From the NCBI GenBank assembly GCA_905221605.1, contig CAJNDS010002151.1:322501-335000 (forward strand): 12,500 nucleotides of DNA, written 5' to 3'. Positions 1 through 5,689 of this stretch are shown piece by piece (the stretch's first letter is position 1; each line of letters begins with the position of its first letter). The notes below the pieces were generated by a model, which was not told the DNA's origin, made no database searches, and was given only the letters and a program-made list of their open reading frames with translations. Origin of the DNA: Symbiodinium natans. Taxonomy: Eukaryota > Sar > Dinophyceae > Suessiales > Symbiodiniaceae. The position numbers and the translations under genes were made by a program.

Positions 1-1
1 T

Positions 2-658
2 GGCGGTGACAGCAGTACCGTGCAGGATAAGCTGAAGAATGTGCAGCAGATCCAAGCATCTTGCAGCGCTTTTGCTGCTATTCTTGACGACGGATCTGTG
101 GTCACTTGGGGCGGTCCTGACCATGGTGGTGACAGTGCTGCCGCACAGAGACAGCTAAAACATGTGCGACAAGTTCACGCCTCTGACTACGCTTTTGCTG
201 CTATTCTTGGTGATGGGTCCGTTGTGACCTGGGGTCATGCTGACGCTGGCGGTGACAGTAGTTCTGTGCAGGAGAATCTTCAGGATGTGCAGCAGCTCCA
301 AGCCACTGACTGCGCTTTTGCGGCCATCCTTGGCAATGGTTCCGTCGTGACTTGGGGTCATGCTTTCTTTGGTGGAGATAGTAGTGCTGTGCAGGATCAG
401 CTGAGGAACGTGCAGCAGGTCCAAGCAAGTAGCCATGCTTTTGCCGCCATTCGAGGAGATGGATCTGTCGTAACCTGGGGTGGAGCTCTTGGTGGTGACA
501 GCAGGGCCGTGCAGGATCAGCTCAAGAATGTGCAGCAGATAAACGCTTCCGGGGACGCTTTTGCTGCCATTCTCTCCGACGGATCCGTCGTGACTTGGGG
601 TTCCGCTGAGGCTGGCGGTGACAGTAGTGCCGTGAAGGATCAGCTGAGGAAGCTGTAG
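2..658 (+). CDS. RCC1-like tandem-repeat protein, 3' end (5' end outside window)
   Basis: The frame is open from base 2 to a TAG at 656-658 (218 codons), so this is the C-terminal part of a longer gene; the GTG at 20 is an internal valine, not a start. It consists of tandem units starting GGDS at 2, 125, 248, 371, 491 and 614, each 41 codons (40 in the fourth). Each full unit reads roughly GGDSSAVQDQLRNVQQ, then a variable stretch, then AFAAILGDGSVVTWG. The G-V-x-x-W-G core is that of RCC1 repeats (seven-bladed propellers in RCC1 and HERC proteins), but the unit is shorter than the usual 51-68 residues. Such short units are common in dinoflagellate proteins labelled RCC1/HERC-like. No HECT or other catalytic domain is visible. 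RCC1 folds usually mediate protein or chromatin binding; the partner here is unknown. No intron interrupts this part. The stop may be a recent nonsense change (see next entry). Confidence 0.85.
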   Translation, partial: GGDSSTVQDKLKNVQQIQASCSAFAAILDDGSVVTWGGPDHGGDSAAAQRQLKHVRQVHASDYAFAAILGDGSVVTWGHADAGGDSSSVQENLQDVQQLQATDCAFAAILGNGSVVTWGHAFFGGDSSAVQDQLRNVQQVQASSHAFAAIRGDGSVVTWGGALGGDSRAVQDQLKNVQQINASGDAFAAILSDGSVVTWGSAEAGGDSSAVKDQLRKL

Positions 659-856
659 CGGCTCTGCTTGTTTTTGTGTATCACCGAAGTGGTAGCAAGT
701 CATGATTCTGCTGAGCAATGGCGGCACAACCCAGCACGGTTCGAGGAAACTGCGCCCTCAAAGTCCTCAAACTCGACCCGGAGACTACAGAAAACTCGCG
801 GACCCACAGTTGAAGAGAAGGGGGAGAGGGAGAACCTAAAACTACTCCTTATATAG
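659..856 (+). pseudogene. in-frame continuation past the RCC1-like stop, decayed RCC1 repeat
   Basis: The same frame stays open for 65 codons after the TAG, ending at a TAG at 854-856. The TAG at 656 is the 15th codon of its repeat unit; four of the five earlier units have CAG (Gln) there. Downstream, EVVASHDSAEQW (686-721) resembles the SVVTWGSAEA end of the preceding unit, as if one more unit had decayed and lost about seven codons. After that the residues are charged and unlike RCC1. It could be a 3' UTR derived from repeat DNA, or coding sequence lost through the nonsense change. Confidence 0.5.
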
Positions 857-1158
857 TCCTAAACCCGAAACCCACCATTGAGCCACGGGGGGGAAGAGCG
901 GGAAATCCCGAAAACCTTAACCGCCTGAACCCTAAACGCTGAAACGTAAACCCACGAACCACAAGAGGGGGAGGGGTAACCCCAAACCTCCTAAGCCGCG
1001 TACTCCAAACCCGCCATGAACCTTGGGGGAACAGAGTGAGAACCCGAAACCCTGCAGCCTACCTGCCATGAACCACAGACCATGGACCAGGAGGAAACCC
1101 AAAACCCAAAACCCAGCATGAACAACCGGGGGGGAGGGATACCATGAAAAGGGGGCTA
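857..1158. repeat. degenerate AACCC-rich spacer with a dispersed CCATGAACC motif
   Basis: No convincing gene. The stretch is rich in AAACCC / CCGAAACCC words that look like decayed CCCTAAA. A composite pattern, AAACCC followed by something like CCATGAACCA and then a G-run, recurs near 866, 948, 1008 and 1110 with unequal spacing (82, 60 and 102 bases). The copies are diverged. Confidence 0.5.
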
Positions 1159-1173
1159 GGGGGGGGGGGGGGG
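1159..1173. repeat. poly-G tract (15 G)
   Basis: Uninterrupted run of 15 G, the first of five G or C runs of 13-17 in the window; prone to length error in sequencing. Confidence 0.9.
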
Positions 1174-1463
1174 TTGTGTCCGCGAATCGAATGCTGGTGC
1201 ATCTAGGATTTTACGGGGTTTTTTTGAGCTCCAACAAGCCTTTAAAAGGGAATTTAGGGTTAAGGGCTTCGAGGGTTGACTGGAAGCTACTAAAATGTGG
1301 GGCGGGCGGGGGGAGGGGGGGCCCTCCATTCGGAGCAGGTCTACGCCCTTCCACACGGAACTCTTCGAGTCCTTGGAACCTTGGTGACCACATGAGCCAT
1401 CAAAGAAGGGCTAATCCCTAAACCCTAGACCCTAAACCCCAAAAGCTTGTGTTCCTTATTAAA
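1174..1463. other. spacer without a supported gene
   Basis: Mixed sequence with G-rich patches (about 1300-1321) and isolated telomere-like words (GGGTTAAGGG near 1257, CCCTAAACCCTAGACCC near 1416). Both strands have short open frames over the G-rich part, which are low-complexity products and not supported as genes. Confidence 0.5.
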
Positions 1464-1529
1464 GCTGAGTAGATAACCTTTTAAAAACCTTCTGGTAAGG
1501 TTAGACTTTTTTTGGCTAGGGTACTCAGC
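1464..1529. repeat. short inverted repeat
   Basis: GCTGAGTA at 1464-1471 is the exact reverse complement of TACTCAGC at 1522-1529, with a perfect inner hairpin AACCTT-CTGGT-AAGGTT at 1486-1502. It could be a small hairpin element; no second copy was seen. Confidence 0.5.
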
Positions 1530-1554
1530 AACTAGGGTTCCATAAACGGCCTTA

Positions 1555-1674
1555 TCCCTAAACCCTAAACAGCTCCCTAAACCCTAAACCCTAAAACCTA
1601 AACCCTAAACCCTAAACCCTAAAAGCTAAACCCTAAACCCTAAACCCTAAACCCTAAACCCTAAACCCTAAACC
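1555..1674 (-). repeat. telomere-type block, CCCTAAA on + strand
   Basis: About 16 CCCTAAA units with minor interruptions (AGCTC, AAAACCT, AAAAGCT). The last ~50 bases are near-perfect tandem units. One of the longest blocks in the window. Confidence 0.95.
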
Positions 1675-1675
1675 C

Positions 1676-1747
1676 TTGGTCCTCAAGGAAGCCCATCTTC
1701 GCAACATCGCCTCACACTCAGCGGCGCTCGTACGGGCCTTCCAGTGC
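1676..1747 (+). other. candidate exon-like open island
   Basis: Open frame containing LKEAHLRNIASHSAALVRAF, directly after the telomere block, ending near CAG at 1745-1747. The frame continues to 1885 only as a low-complexity Gly-rich translation of G-rich DNA, so any coding part would stop before that. No clear splice donor. May be chance. Confidence 0.2.
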
Positions 1748-1770
1748 GCAGCGCCTCTGCTTACCTCCCT

Positions 1771-1872
1771 AGGGGTTGGTTTTGGGGTGGTTTGGGAGGG
1801 GGGGCGAGGGGGGGGGGGTTCTGGGGGTTTTGGGGGGTTGTTTGGGGTTTGCGGTTTTGGGGTGCGAGGTTT
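1771..1872 (+). repeat. G-rich, G-quadruplex-prone tract
   Basis: A run of GGGG groups separated by T's and short spacers, e.g. GGGGTTGGTTTTGGGG, followed by 7-10 base G runs. It is not TTTAGGG but has the G/T bias of telomere DNA. The open frames crossing it on both strands (Gly-rich; Pro-rich) are artefacts of composition. Confidence 0.7.
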
Positions 1873-1875
1873 GCG

Positions 1876-2035
1876 CACCAATTAAATCACAAAAGGGTTT
1901 ACGGTCCCTATACCTTCACAGGGACCATGGGTTTAGGGTTTAGGGTTTAGGGTTTAGGGTTTAGGGTTTAGGGTTTAGGGGTACGGTATGGGGCATGTGA
2001 CCCCAATTTGGGGTTCATTTGGCCCCCGAGGTTGG
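1876..2035 (-). mobile_element. inverted-repeat element, family 2 copy a, carrying a telomere block
   Basis: The right end GGGGTTCATTTGGCCCCC and the preceding GACCCCAATTT match family 2 ends in reverse orientation. The left end CACCAATTAAATCACA, then AAAGGGTTTACGGTCC, matches the other end as seen in copies c and d (AGGGTTTATGGTTC). Between them lie a perfect hairpin (GGTCCCT 1903-1909 / AGGGACC 1920-1926) and seven TTTAGGG units. Non-coding. Confidence 0.55.
1929..1980 (+). repeat. telomere-type block, TTTAGGG, about 7 perfect units
   Basis: Perfect tandem units lying inside the family 2 element at 1876-2035. Confidence 0.95.
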
Positions 2036-2098
2036 TTGCCTTTCGTAAGCACTGCAAGCAAAGCCATCGAAGCAAGATCATCGACTGGGCCAAGTGTA
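2035..2098 (+). other. candidate exon-like open island
   Basis: Open frame with VAFRKHCKQSHRSKIIDWAK between the family 2 and family 1 elements; the frame runs on into family 1 and ends there. If it is coding, the element interrupts it. No clear splice sites. May be chance. Confidence 0.2.
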
Positions 2099-2252
2099 CC
2101 CAGATCTTCCAAAACCCCTTACTTAAGGTATACACCTTAATTCATAACAAGGATCCTTAGTATAAATTCGGGTGTATACCTTAATTCATAACAAGGATCC
2201 TTAGTATAGATTCGGGTATATTCCTTAATTAAGGGGTTTTGGACGATCTGGG
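2099..2252. mobile_element. MITE-like element, family 1 copy 1
   Basis: Terminal inverted repeats: CCCAGATCTTCCAAAACCCC at the left and its near-exact reverse complement at 2230-2252 (GGGGTTTTGGACGATCTGGG). Inside, a 31-base segment containing the palindrome AAGGATCCTT is repeated exactly at 2134-2164 and 2178-2208 (period 44). 154 bases and non-coding, as expected of a non-autonomous DNA transposon. The second copy is at 11885. No matching target duplication is evident here. Confidence 0.75.
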
Positions 2253-2375
2253 AATACGAACCCAGCCGATCCGAGACAGGCTGAGACATGGGATGGGAGT
2301 TGAAAAGGTAGGTCTCTCCTATGGAAATTAACCGAATGTTGGACTCTTTCTGCCTCTGTGATACTGAAACACTAC

Positions 2376-2432
2376 ACCCTAAACCCTTAACCCTTACATC
2401 CCTAAACCCTAAACCCTAAACCCTAAACCCTA
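2376..2432 (-). repeat. telomere-type block, CCCTAAA
   Basis: First half decayed (CCCTTAACCCTTACATCCCT), second half about four clean units. Confidence 0.9.
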
Positions 2433-2468
2433 TACTACTGCAAACTTTAGACGCAACCCCCATGAATC

Positions 2469-2597
2469 ATGGCCCAGGATCAGGTGCGAGTTTCGTCCTT
2501 GCCTGCTTGGGCTCCCCTGTACCGCTTCTTTCACTTGCAGCTGCTGCGCCTGGATTGCAACCTTCCCGACTTGCTAAAAACCTTAAAAAACTCATGA
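2469..2597 (+). other. candidate 42-codon ORF
   Basis: ATG with purine-free but G-following context (AATCATGG), an in-frame TGA just upstream at 2463, and TGA stop at 2595-2597. The product begins MAQDQVRVSSLPAWAPLYRF and goes on with Leu-rich residues (HLQLLRLDCNLPDLLKTLK). The same DNA carries a strong pyrimidine-CAG (TTCTTTCACTTGCAG, ends 2540), so it could equally be an intron-exon junction. It resembles no family that I recognise. Confidence 0.25.
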
Positions 2598-2740
2598 TAA
2601 CCCCTATGATAAACCCTATAGTAAACCCTATAGTAAACCCTATAAACCCTATAAATCCTATAAACCCTGTAAACCCTAGACACCCTATAAACCCCAGAAA
2701 CCCTATAAACCCTATAAACCCTATAGACCCTAAACCCTGC
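2598..2740 (-). repeat. variant telomere-like array, CCCTATAAA / CCCTATAGTAAA
   Basis: Mainly 9-base CCCTATAAA units with 12-base CCCTATAGTAAA units at the left and single-base variants (CCCTGTAAA, CCCCAGAAA). Because the unit is a multiple of three, it gives a long open frame of Asn-Pro-Ile repeats on + and Gly-Phe-Ile on -. These are not regarded as genes. It is the reverse-orientation counterpart of the array at 10385. Confidence 0.85.
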
Positions 2741-2743
2741 GCA

Positions 2744-2834
2744 AGAAAGGTTTCACTCCCCACTCCCAAAGGTGGATGTTTAGCCGCCCTAGCATCCCCA
2801 TGGCCCTATGGGGGTTTGCGACAAGTAAGCTGGG
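2744..2834 (+). other. candidate exon-like open island
   Basis: Open frame with KKGFTPHSQRWMFSRPSIPM followed by ALWGFATSK, ending beside a GT-donor-like ACAA|GTAAGC at 2821-2830. Flanked by telomere-type DNA on both sides. May be chance. Confidence 0.2.
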
Positions 2835-2873
2835 AACCCTAAACCCTAAACCCTAAACCCTAAACCCTAAACC
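2835..2873 (-). repeat. telomere-type block, CCCTAAA
   Basis: Five clean units. Confidence 0.95.
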
Positions 2874-2950
2874 GGACCTTGGGTGTATCTTCGTATGAGC
2901 TCTGGGCTCCTGTGCCGTACCGACCCCGCCCCTGTCTGCCCCCTCATTCC

Positions 2951-2998
2951 TTAGGGTTTCGGGTTTAGGGTTTGGGGTTTAGGGTTTAGGGTTTAGGA
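2951..2998 (+). repeat. telomere-type block, TTTAGGG
   Basis: About six units with TTTCGGG and TTTGGGG variants. The island at 2874-2950 has an open + frame (GPWVYLRMSSGLLCRTDPAP) ending in the TAG at the start of this block; weak evidence of coding. Confidence 0.95.
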
Positions 2999-3084
2999 TC
3001 GAACAGAGTCTGGCTTCGAAAGGGTGTAAGGAACACGGTTAGTGAGGCCGCTATGTTGACCTTATATCGGGGGGGGAAACCTTT

Positions 3085-3143
3085 AACCCTCAACCCTAAC
3101 CCCTCAAACCCTAACACCCTAATACCCTAAACCCTAAACCCTA
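3085..3143 (-). repeat. decayed telomere-type block, CCCTAAA
   Basis: Degenerate units (CAACCCTAACCCCTCAAACCC) ending in two clean ones. Confidence 0.85.
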
Positions 3144-3199
3144 CCGCTGACCTTCGAAGATCGCCATGCACCCTACATCGGGAATCTGTCGGGGGAAAT

Positions 3200-3290
3200 C
3201 TAGGGTTTAGGGTTTAGGGTTTAGGGTTTATGCCGGCACCTCAGAGAGCCCGGGTTCACAAGGGTTTAGGGTTTAGGGTTTAGGGTTTAG
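3200..3290 (+). repeat. two TTTAGGG blocks (3200-3230, 3261-3290)
   Basis: Two runs of four clean units separated by 30 bases of unrelated sequence. Confidence 0.95.
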
Positions 3291-3299
3291 AGCTGCAAG

Positions 3300-3357
3300 G
3301 CACAACTTGATCGAGGTCCGCGACATTACGGAGGGCCTCCTGAGCTCCTGCAGCGAG
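3300..3357 (+). other. candidate exon with AG|G acceptor and GC donor
   Basis: TGCAAG|G, then a frame reading HNLIEVRDITEGLLSSCSE, then GAG|GCTGGG, which would be a GC-type donor (GC and GA donors are documented in dinoflagellates). Without splicing the frame stops at TAG 3373-3375. The same AG|GCTGG donor-like sequence ends the candidate at 3998. No family recognised. Confidence 0.25.
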
Positions 3358-3394
3358 GCTGGGGGAGTACTGTAGGGCCTTATTTCCTTTATTT

Positions 3395-3505
3395 CGGGTT
3401 TAGGGTTTAGGGTTTGGGGTTTGGGGTTTAGGATTTAGGGTTTAGGGTTTAGGGTGTTGCAAAAGGGTTTAGGGTTCAGGGTTTACGGTTTAGGGTTTAG
3501 GGTTG
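3395..3505 (+). repeat. TTTAGGG blocks with variants
   Basis: Runs at 3395-3455 and 3463-3504 with TTTGGGG, ATTTAGG, TTCAGGG and TTTACGG variants, split by TGTTGCAAAA at 3455-3464. That 10-base splitter precedes a telomere block again at 10515-10524. Confidence 0.9.
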
Positions 3506-3517
3506 AGAGCCGTTGAG

Positions 3518-3730
3518 CCAGACCGCTGGGAGGATCCAAAAAGTAGAGCCCCTCCCAACGAGCACCCTATGCTGCTATTGGGGTCATTCTTCGGAACCCC
3601 CAACCCTAAACCCTAAACCCTAAACCCAAACCCTAAACCCTGAACCCTGAACCCTGAACCCTGAACCCTAAACCTTAGGACCTAGGAACCCTCAAGGGGA
3701 CCTCCTTTTGGGATCCTCCCAGGGGTCTGG
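3518..3730 (+). mobile_element. inverted-repeat element, family 3 copy A, split by a telomere block
   Basis: Left end CCAGACCGCTGGGAGGATCC then AAAAAGTAGAGCCCC. The right end (3690-3730) is its reverse complement in outline, finishing GGATCCTCCCAGGGGTCTGG. The uninterrupted copy at 8801 shows that the left arm should run on (GGGTCATTCTT then GGCACCCCCAAGGGGATC). Here that junction is broken by CCCTAAA/CCCTGAA repeats (3602-3676). GGAACCCCCAA (3594-3604) before and GGAACCCTCAA (3687-3697) after the repeats look like a duplicated target. Confidence 0.7.
3602..3676 (-). repeat. telomere-type block, CCCTAAA then CCCTGAA
   Basis: Four CCCTAAA-type units, then four consecutive CCCTGAA units, then CCCTAAA. 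The clustering of one variant suggests local expansion after insertion. Confidence 0.95.
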
Positions 3731-3788
3731 CTCGAGCCATCTTCGGGTTCCCTGGTGCTTGCAAAGTCTTTCTGAAAGTTTTGGGGGT

Positions 3789-3844
3789 CGGGTTTAGGGT
3801 TTAGGGTTTAGGGTTTCGGGTTTAGGGATGAAGGTTTAGGGTTG
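3789..3844 (+). repeat. telomere-type block, TTTAGGG
   Basis: About six units with one TTTCGGG. The island before it (3731-3788) has an open + frame, ARAIFGFPGACKVFLKVLGV; weak evidence of coding. Confidence 0.9.
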
Positions 3845-3906
3845 CAGCCGACACAAAACCGTGCGCAGAGCGCGTGCGCCGTGAAAACTGGAGGGGCTCG
3901 GCGGGT

Positions 3907-3994
3907 CTAGGGTTTGGGGTTTTAGGGTTTAGGATTTAGGGTTTAGGGTTCAGGGTTTAGGGTTCAGGGTTTAGAGTTTAGGGTTTAGGGTTTT
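3907..3994 (+). repeat. telomere-type block with TTCAGGG, TTTGGGG and ATTTAGG variants
   Basis: About 12 mixed units. The short island before it (3845-3906) carries an open frame ADTKPCAERVRRENW after TTGCAG; weak evidence of coding. Confidence 0.9.
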
Positions 3995-3997
3995 GGG

Positions 3998-4096
3998 GGA
4001 CCAGCTCCAGAGAATGAGGGTCCTGAGCAGCTCCAGGACAACTTGGAGCTCCAAGAAGTTCGTCAAAGATTGGCCGAGAGCCTGTACACCTTCCAG
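3998..4096 (+). other. candidate exon, Glu/Gln/Leu-rich, GC donor-like end
   Basis: Frame with PENEGPEQLQDNLELQEVRQ then RLAESLYTFQ, ending TTCCAG|GCTGGA (GC-type donor), or at TAG 4112-4114 if unspliced. The composition is helix- or coiled-coil-like. There is a faint likeness to the QDQL...VQQ...AF part of the RCC1-like units upstream, too weak to call. Flanked by TTTAGGG blocks on both sides. One of the more protein-like islands. Confidence 0.3.
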
Positions 4097-4100
4097 GCTG

Positions 4101-4143
4101 GATTTAGGATTTAGGGTTTAGGGTTTAGGGTTTAGGATTTAGG
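4101..4143 (+). repeat. telomere-type block, TTTAGGG with ATTTAGG
   Basis: About six units. The island after it (4144-4260) includes TAAGGGTCCATGTACCT (4165-4181), identical to the left arm of the inverted-repeat element at 11537. Confidence 0.9.
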
Positions 4144-4260
4144 CTGCCTCTGTCTGTGTCCCTTTAAGGGTCCATGTACCTCAGCAAGGTATTGTGTGAT
4201 TTGGTCTAGGGCAGGGGGGCTCAGGTTAGGGCACTGAGATGTTCGGAAGCATTTGGTGTC

Positions 4261-4308
4261 AAACCCTAAACCCTAAACCCTAAACCCTAAACCCTAAACC
4301 CTAAACCC
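4261..4308 (-). repeat. telomere-type block, CCCTAAA
   Basis: Six to seven clean units. Confidence 0.95.
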
Positions 4309-4355
4309 GGAATCTAAACTGGCCACAAGCCCTTCTGGCACAAGCCCTTTGGCAG

Positions 4356-4421
4356 GTGGCTGAGACGGTAGCTTCCACGTTCACAACGATGGCCAAGATG
4401 CGCGGCTCTATTCTACCAAAA
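4356..4421 (+). other. candidate exon after CTTTGGCAG|G
   Basis: Acceptor-like CCCTTTGGCAG|G, then VAETVASTFTTMAKMRGSIL in frame. An internal ATG in good context (ACGATGG, 4389) could be a start. The frame runs into the inverted-repeat element at 4418 and stops at TAG 4452-4454. No family recognised. Confidence 0.25.
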
Positions 4422-4620
4422 GTCGGATGCCCTTTAAGGTACCCCAAATATTAGGTGCCGTATTATTGTAGGAATCCAAAAAGTAACCATAATTTTGACA
4501 ACCACCCATTTGGGTACACCAGAGAAGGGCATCTCCCAAAGTAGGGCGTCCCCTTCTATAGCCCAAATAGAGCAGAAACCCCCTAAAAGGGACCCCCTCA
4601 AAAAGGGTACCCCGACTTTC
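4418..4620. mobile_element. nested inverted-repeat element
   Basis: Outer arms AAAAGTCGG (4418) and CCGACTTTC (4613-4620), continuing as ATGCCCTTTAAGG against GGTACCCTTTTTGAGG. Inner arms GATGCCCTT...CCCCAAAT (4425-4448) and ATTTGGGTACACC...AAGGGCATC (4507-4532). It also contains GGAATCCAAAAAGTA (4471-4485), close to the family 3 end. Open frames of 72-101 codons cross this region on both strands but show no family features and overlap the hairpin arms, so no gene is called. Confidence 0.55.
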
Positions 4621-4796
4621 CTCCAAACCTTCAGATTCGCATGCAGGTCTCGGGGCATATGGGCCTTAGTCCCTCTCCACCCCAAACTCGGCGTGCCCGG
4701 CAGTCCCTCATCCCATAAAGGGCGGCCGCCCATCATCATAAGTAGAGCCCACTATAGACGTAGTAGTAGAGTAGGTGACCGTTAACCTCGCGCTTT
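4621..4796. other. unassigned spacer
   Basis: No telomere repeats. An open + frame (from 4495, Ser/Pro/Lys-rich) covers most of it without recognisable motifs. AAGTAGAGCCC at 4740-4750 echoes the inner part of family 3. Confidence 0.4.
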
Positions 4797-4838
4797 AACC
4801 TTTTGGGGTAATATATTCACCTTATAATCCCAAAGGTT
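4797..4838. repeat. hairpin inverted repeat
   Basis: AACCTTTTGGGGTAATATA opposes TATAATCCCAAAGGTT with a short AT-rich loop; a strong potential stem-loop. The following GGTTAACCTTTAAAACCCC continues the symmetric theme. Confidence 0.6.
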
Positions 4839-4859
4839 AACCTTTAAAACCCCTAGGTA

Positions 4860-4944
4860 CTGGACAACTAAGTAGAGCTATGGCTATGAAGACAGACAAG
4901 TTGCGCTGTAGGGATCTACTTTTTGGATCCTCCCAGGGGTCTGG
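4860..4944 (+). mobile_element. inverted-repeat element, family 3 copy C, left end decayed
   Basis: The right arm GGGATCTACTTTTTGGATCC then TCCCAGGGGTCTGG matches copies A and B. The left arm is reduced to AAGTAGAGCTA (4870), which pairs with TAGGGATCTACTT; the outer CCAGACC part is missing or altered. Confidence 0.55.
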
Positions 4945-4991
4945 GTTCTGGGTTCCTTTTGAGAGCCCCGCAAACTGGGGTTTCCGTAAAT

Positions 4992-5004
4992 GGGGGGGGG
5001 GGGG
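4992..5004. repeat. poly-G tract (13 G)
   Basis: Uninterrupted run followed by CCTTTTTGGGGG. Confidence 0.9.
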
Positions 5005-5036
5005 CCTTTTTGGGGGTTCCCTTCTATTTGGGGTAT

Positions 5037-5080
5037 AAAACCCTAAACACTAAACCTAAACCCTAAACCCAAACCCCAAC
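5037..5080 (-). repeat. telomere-type block, CCCTAAA, imperfect
   Basis: Five to six units with missing bases (AACACTAAACCTAAACCC). The GC-rich island after it (5081-5195) has an Ala/Arg-rich open + frame (LSKAAKEAAEARAPATRPPS); weak evidence of coding. Confidence 0.9.
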
Positions 5081-5195
5081 TCAAGCCGCAACTCAGCAAA
5101 GCAGCAAAGGAAGCTGCCGAAGCGCGAGCGCCCGCAACGCGACCCCCAAGCAAGTTCCAGCTCCGGGCTTGCCAAGCGCGTGCAGCGTGGCCTCA

Positions 5196-5236
5196 GTTTA
5201 GGGTTTAGGGTTTAGGGTTTATAGTTTAGAGTTTAG
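5196..5236 (+). repeat. telomere-type block, TTTAGGG
   Basis: Four clean units, then TTTATAG and TTTAGAG variants. Confidence 0.9.
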
Positions 5237-5281
5237 CGCTTCTTTTGGGTTTGGGAGGTTTAGGGGCCGAGCTCGATACCC

Positions 5282-5377
5282 ATGTCTCCTAAACCCGAAA
5301 CCCCCAAACCCGAACAATTTGATATGCTTTTTATATCAGAATGGATCCTCACATGTTTGTTGAAAGCGCCTCAATGA
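5282..5377 (+). other. candidate 31-codon ORF
   Basis: ATG to TGA frame reading MSPKPETPKPEQFDMLFISE then WILTCLLKAPQ. Part of the Pro/Lys-rich start derives from CCCGAAACCC repeat-like DNA, which lowers its value. A hairpin GATAT...ATATC lies at 5322-5338. The following bases (5378-5445) have no supported feature. Confidence 0.15.
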
Positions 5378-5445
5378 AGGAGTAACCGTCTGGGGCTTCT
5401 GGAAATATGGAGCCGACCATTGCTGTTTGTGTGCTTGTGTTTTTG

Positions 5446-5480
5446 GTTTAGGGTTTAGGGTTTCGGGTTCAGGGTTCAGG
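5446..5480 (+). repeat. telomere-type block, TTTAGGG with TTCAGGG
   Basis: About five units, two of them TTCAGGG. Confidence 0.9.
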
Positions 5481-5500
5481 CTTTCGTGTGTAGGTCTCAG

Positions 5501-5661
5501 GGGCTTTTTCCCGAGAGCAACCATCCAACGCAACAACTACCACGCAAAAGTCTCATGATCCCGAAAACACCACGCCGGGTCAGTTGTTCAACCTTCCAGA
5601 CAAAGGCAAGAACCACTTCGGTTGGTTTACGGATGTAGGGGAAAAGTGGTTTAGGGTTTAG
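5501..5661 (+). other. candidate exon, about 50 codons
   Basis: After GTCTCAG|G an open frame runs to a TAG made by the next telomere block (5659-5661). It includes QKSHDPENTTPGQLFNLPDK, then GKNHFGWFTDVGEKW. The mixed, non-repetitive composition and aromatic-rich end make this the most protein-like island. An in-frame TAG at 5491 supports an entry by splicing if it is real. A donor could lie in the block itself (GG|GTTTAG) or at AAAG|GCAAG. No family recognised; chance is not excluded. Confidence 0.35.
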
Positions 5662-5676
5662 GGCCTTAGGGTTCAG
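5648..5676 (+). repeat. short telomere-type block, TTTAGGG
   Basis: About four imperfect units directly before family 2 copy b. Confidence 0.85.
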
Positions 5677-5689
5677 GATCTTACCTTGG

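Noticed and set aside
155-727. 190-codon minus-strand open frame
   Set aside because: It is the mirror of the RCC1-like repeats; its product is a repetitive shadow of the 123-base unit.
1555-1674. CRISPR-like array
   Set aside because: Direct 7-base tandem units without unique spacers of constant length; it is a telomere-type repeat.
1654-1950. Gly-rich and Pro-rich frames over the G-rich tract
   Set aside because: Pure composition effect on both strands.
2462-2842. 126-codon + frame and 100-codon - frame rich in Asn-Pro-Ile / Gly-Phe-Ile
   Set aside because: Produced by the 9-base CCCTATAAA array; the composition is that of the repeat, not of a protein.
3241-3262. tRNA-like GGTTCA box
   Set aside because: CGGGTTCACAAGG resembles a B box, but no A box, acceptor stem or cloverleaf is found around it.
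3998-4096. Extra RCC1-like repeat far downstream
   Set aside because: Only QD.L...V.Q...F.A positions match, with gaps; the GSVVTWG core is absent.
4408-4785. Three overlapping open frames of 72-101 codons on both strands
   Set aside because: They run through hairpin arms, lack recognisable motifs and contradict each other; no basis for choosing one.
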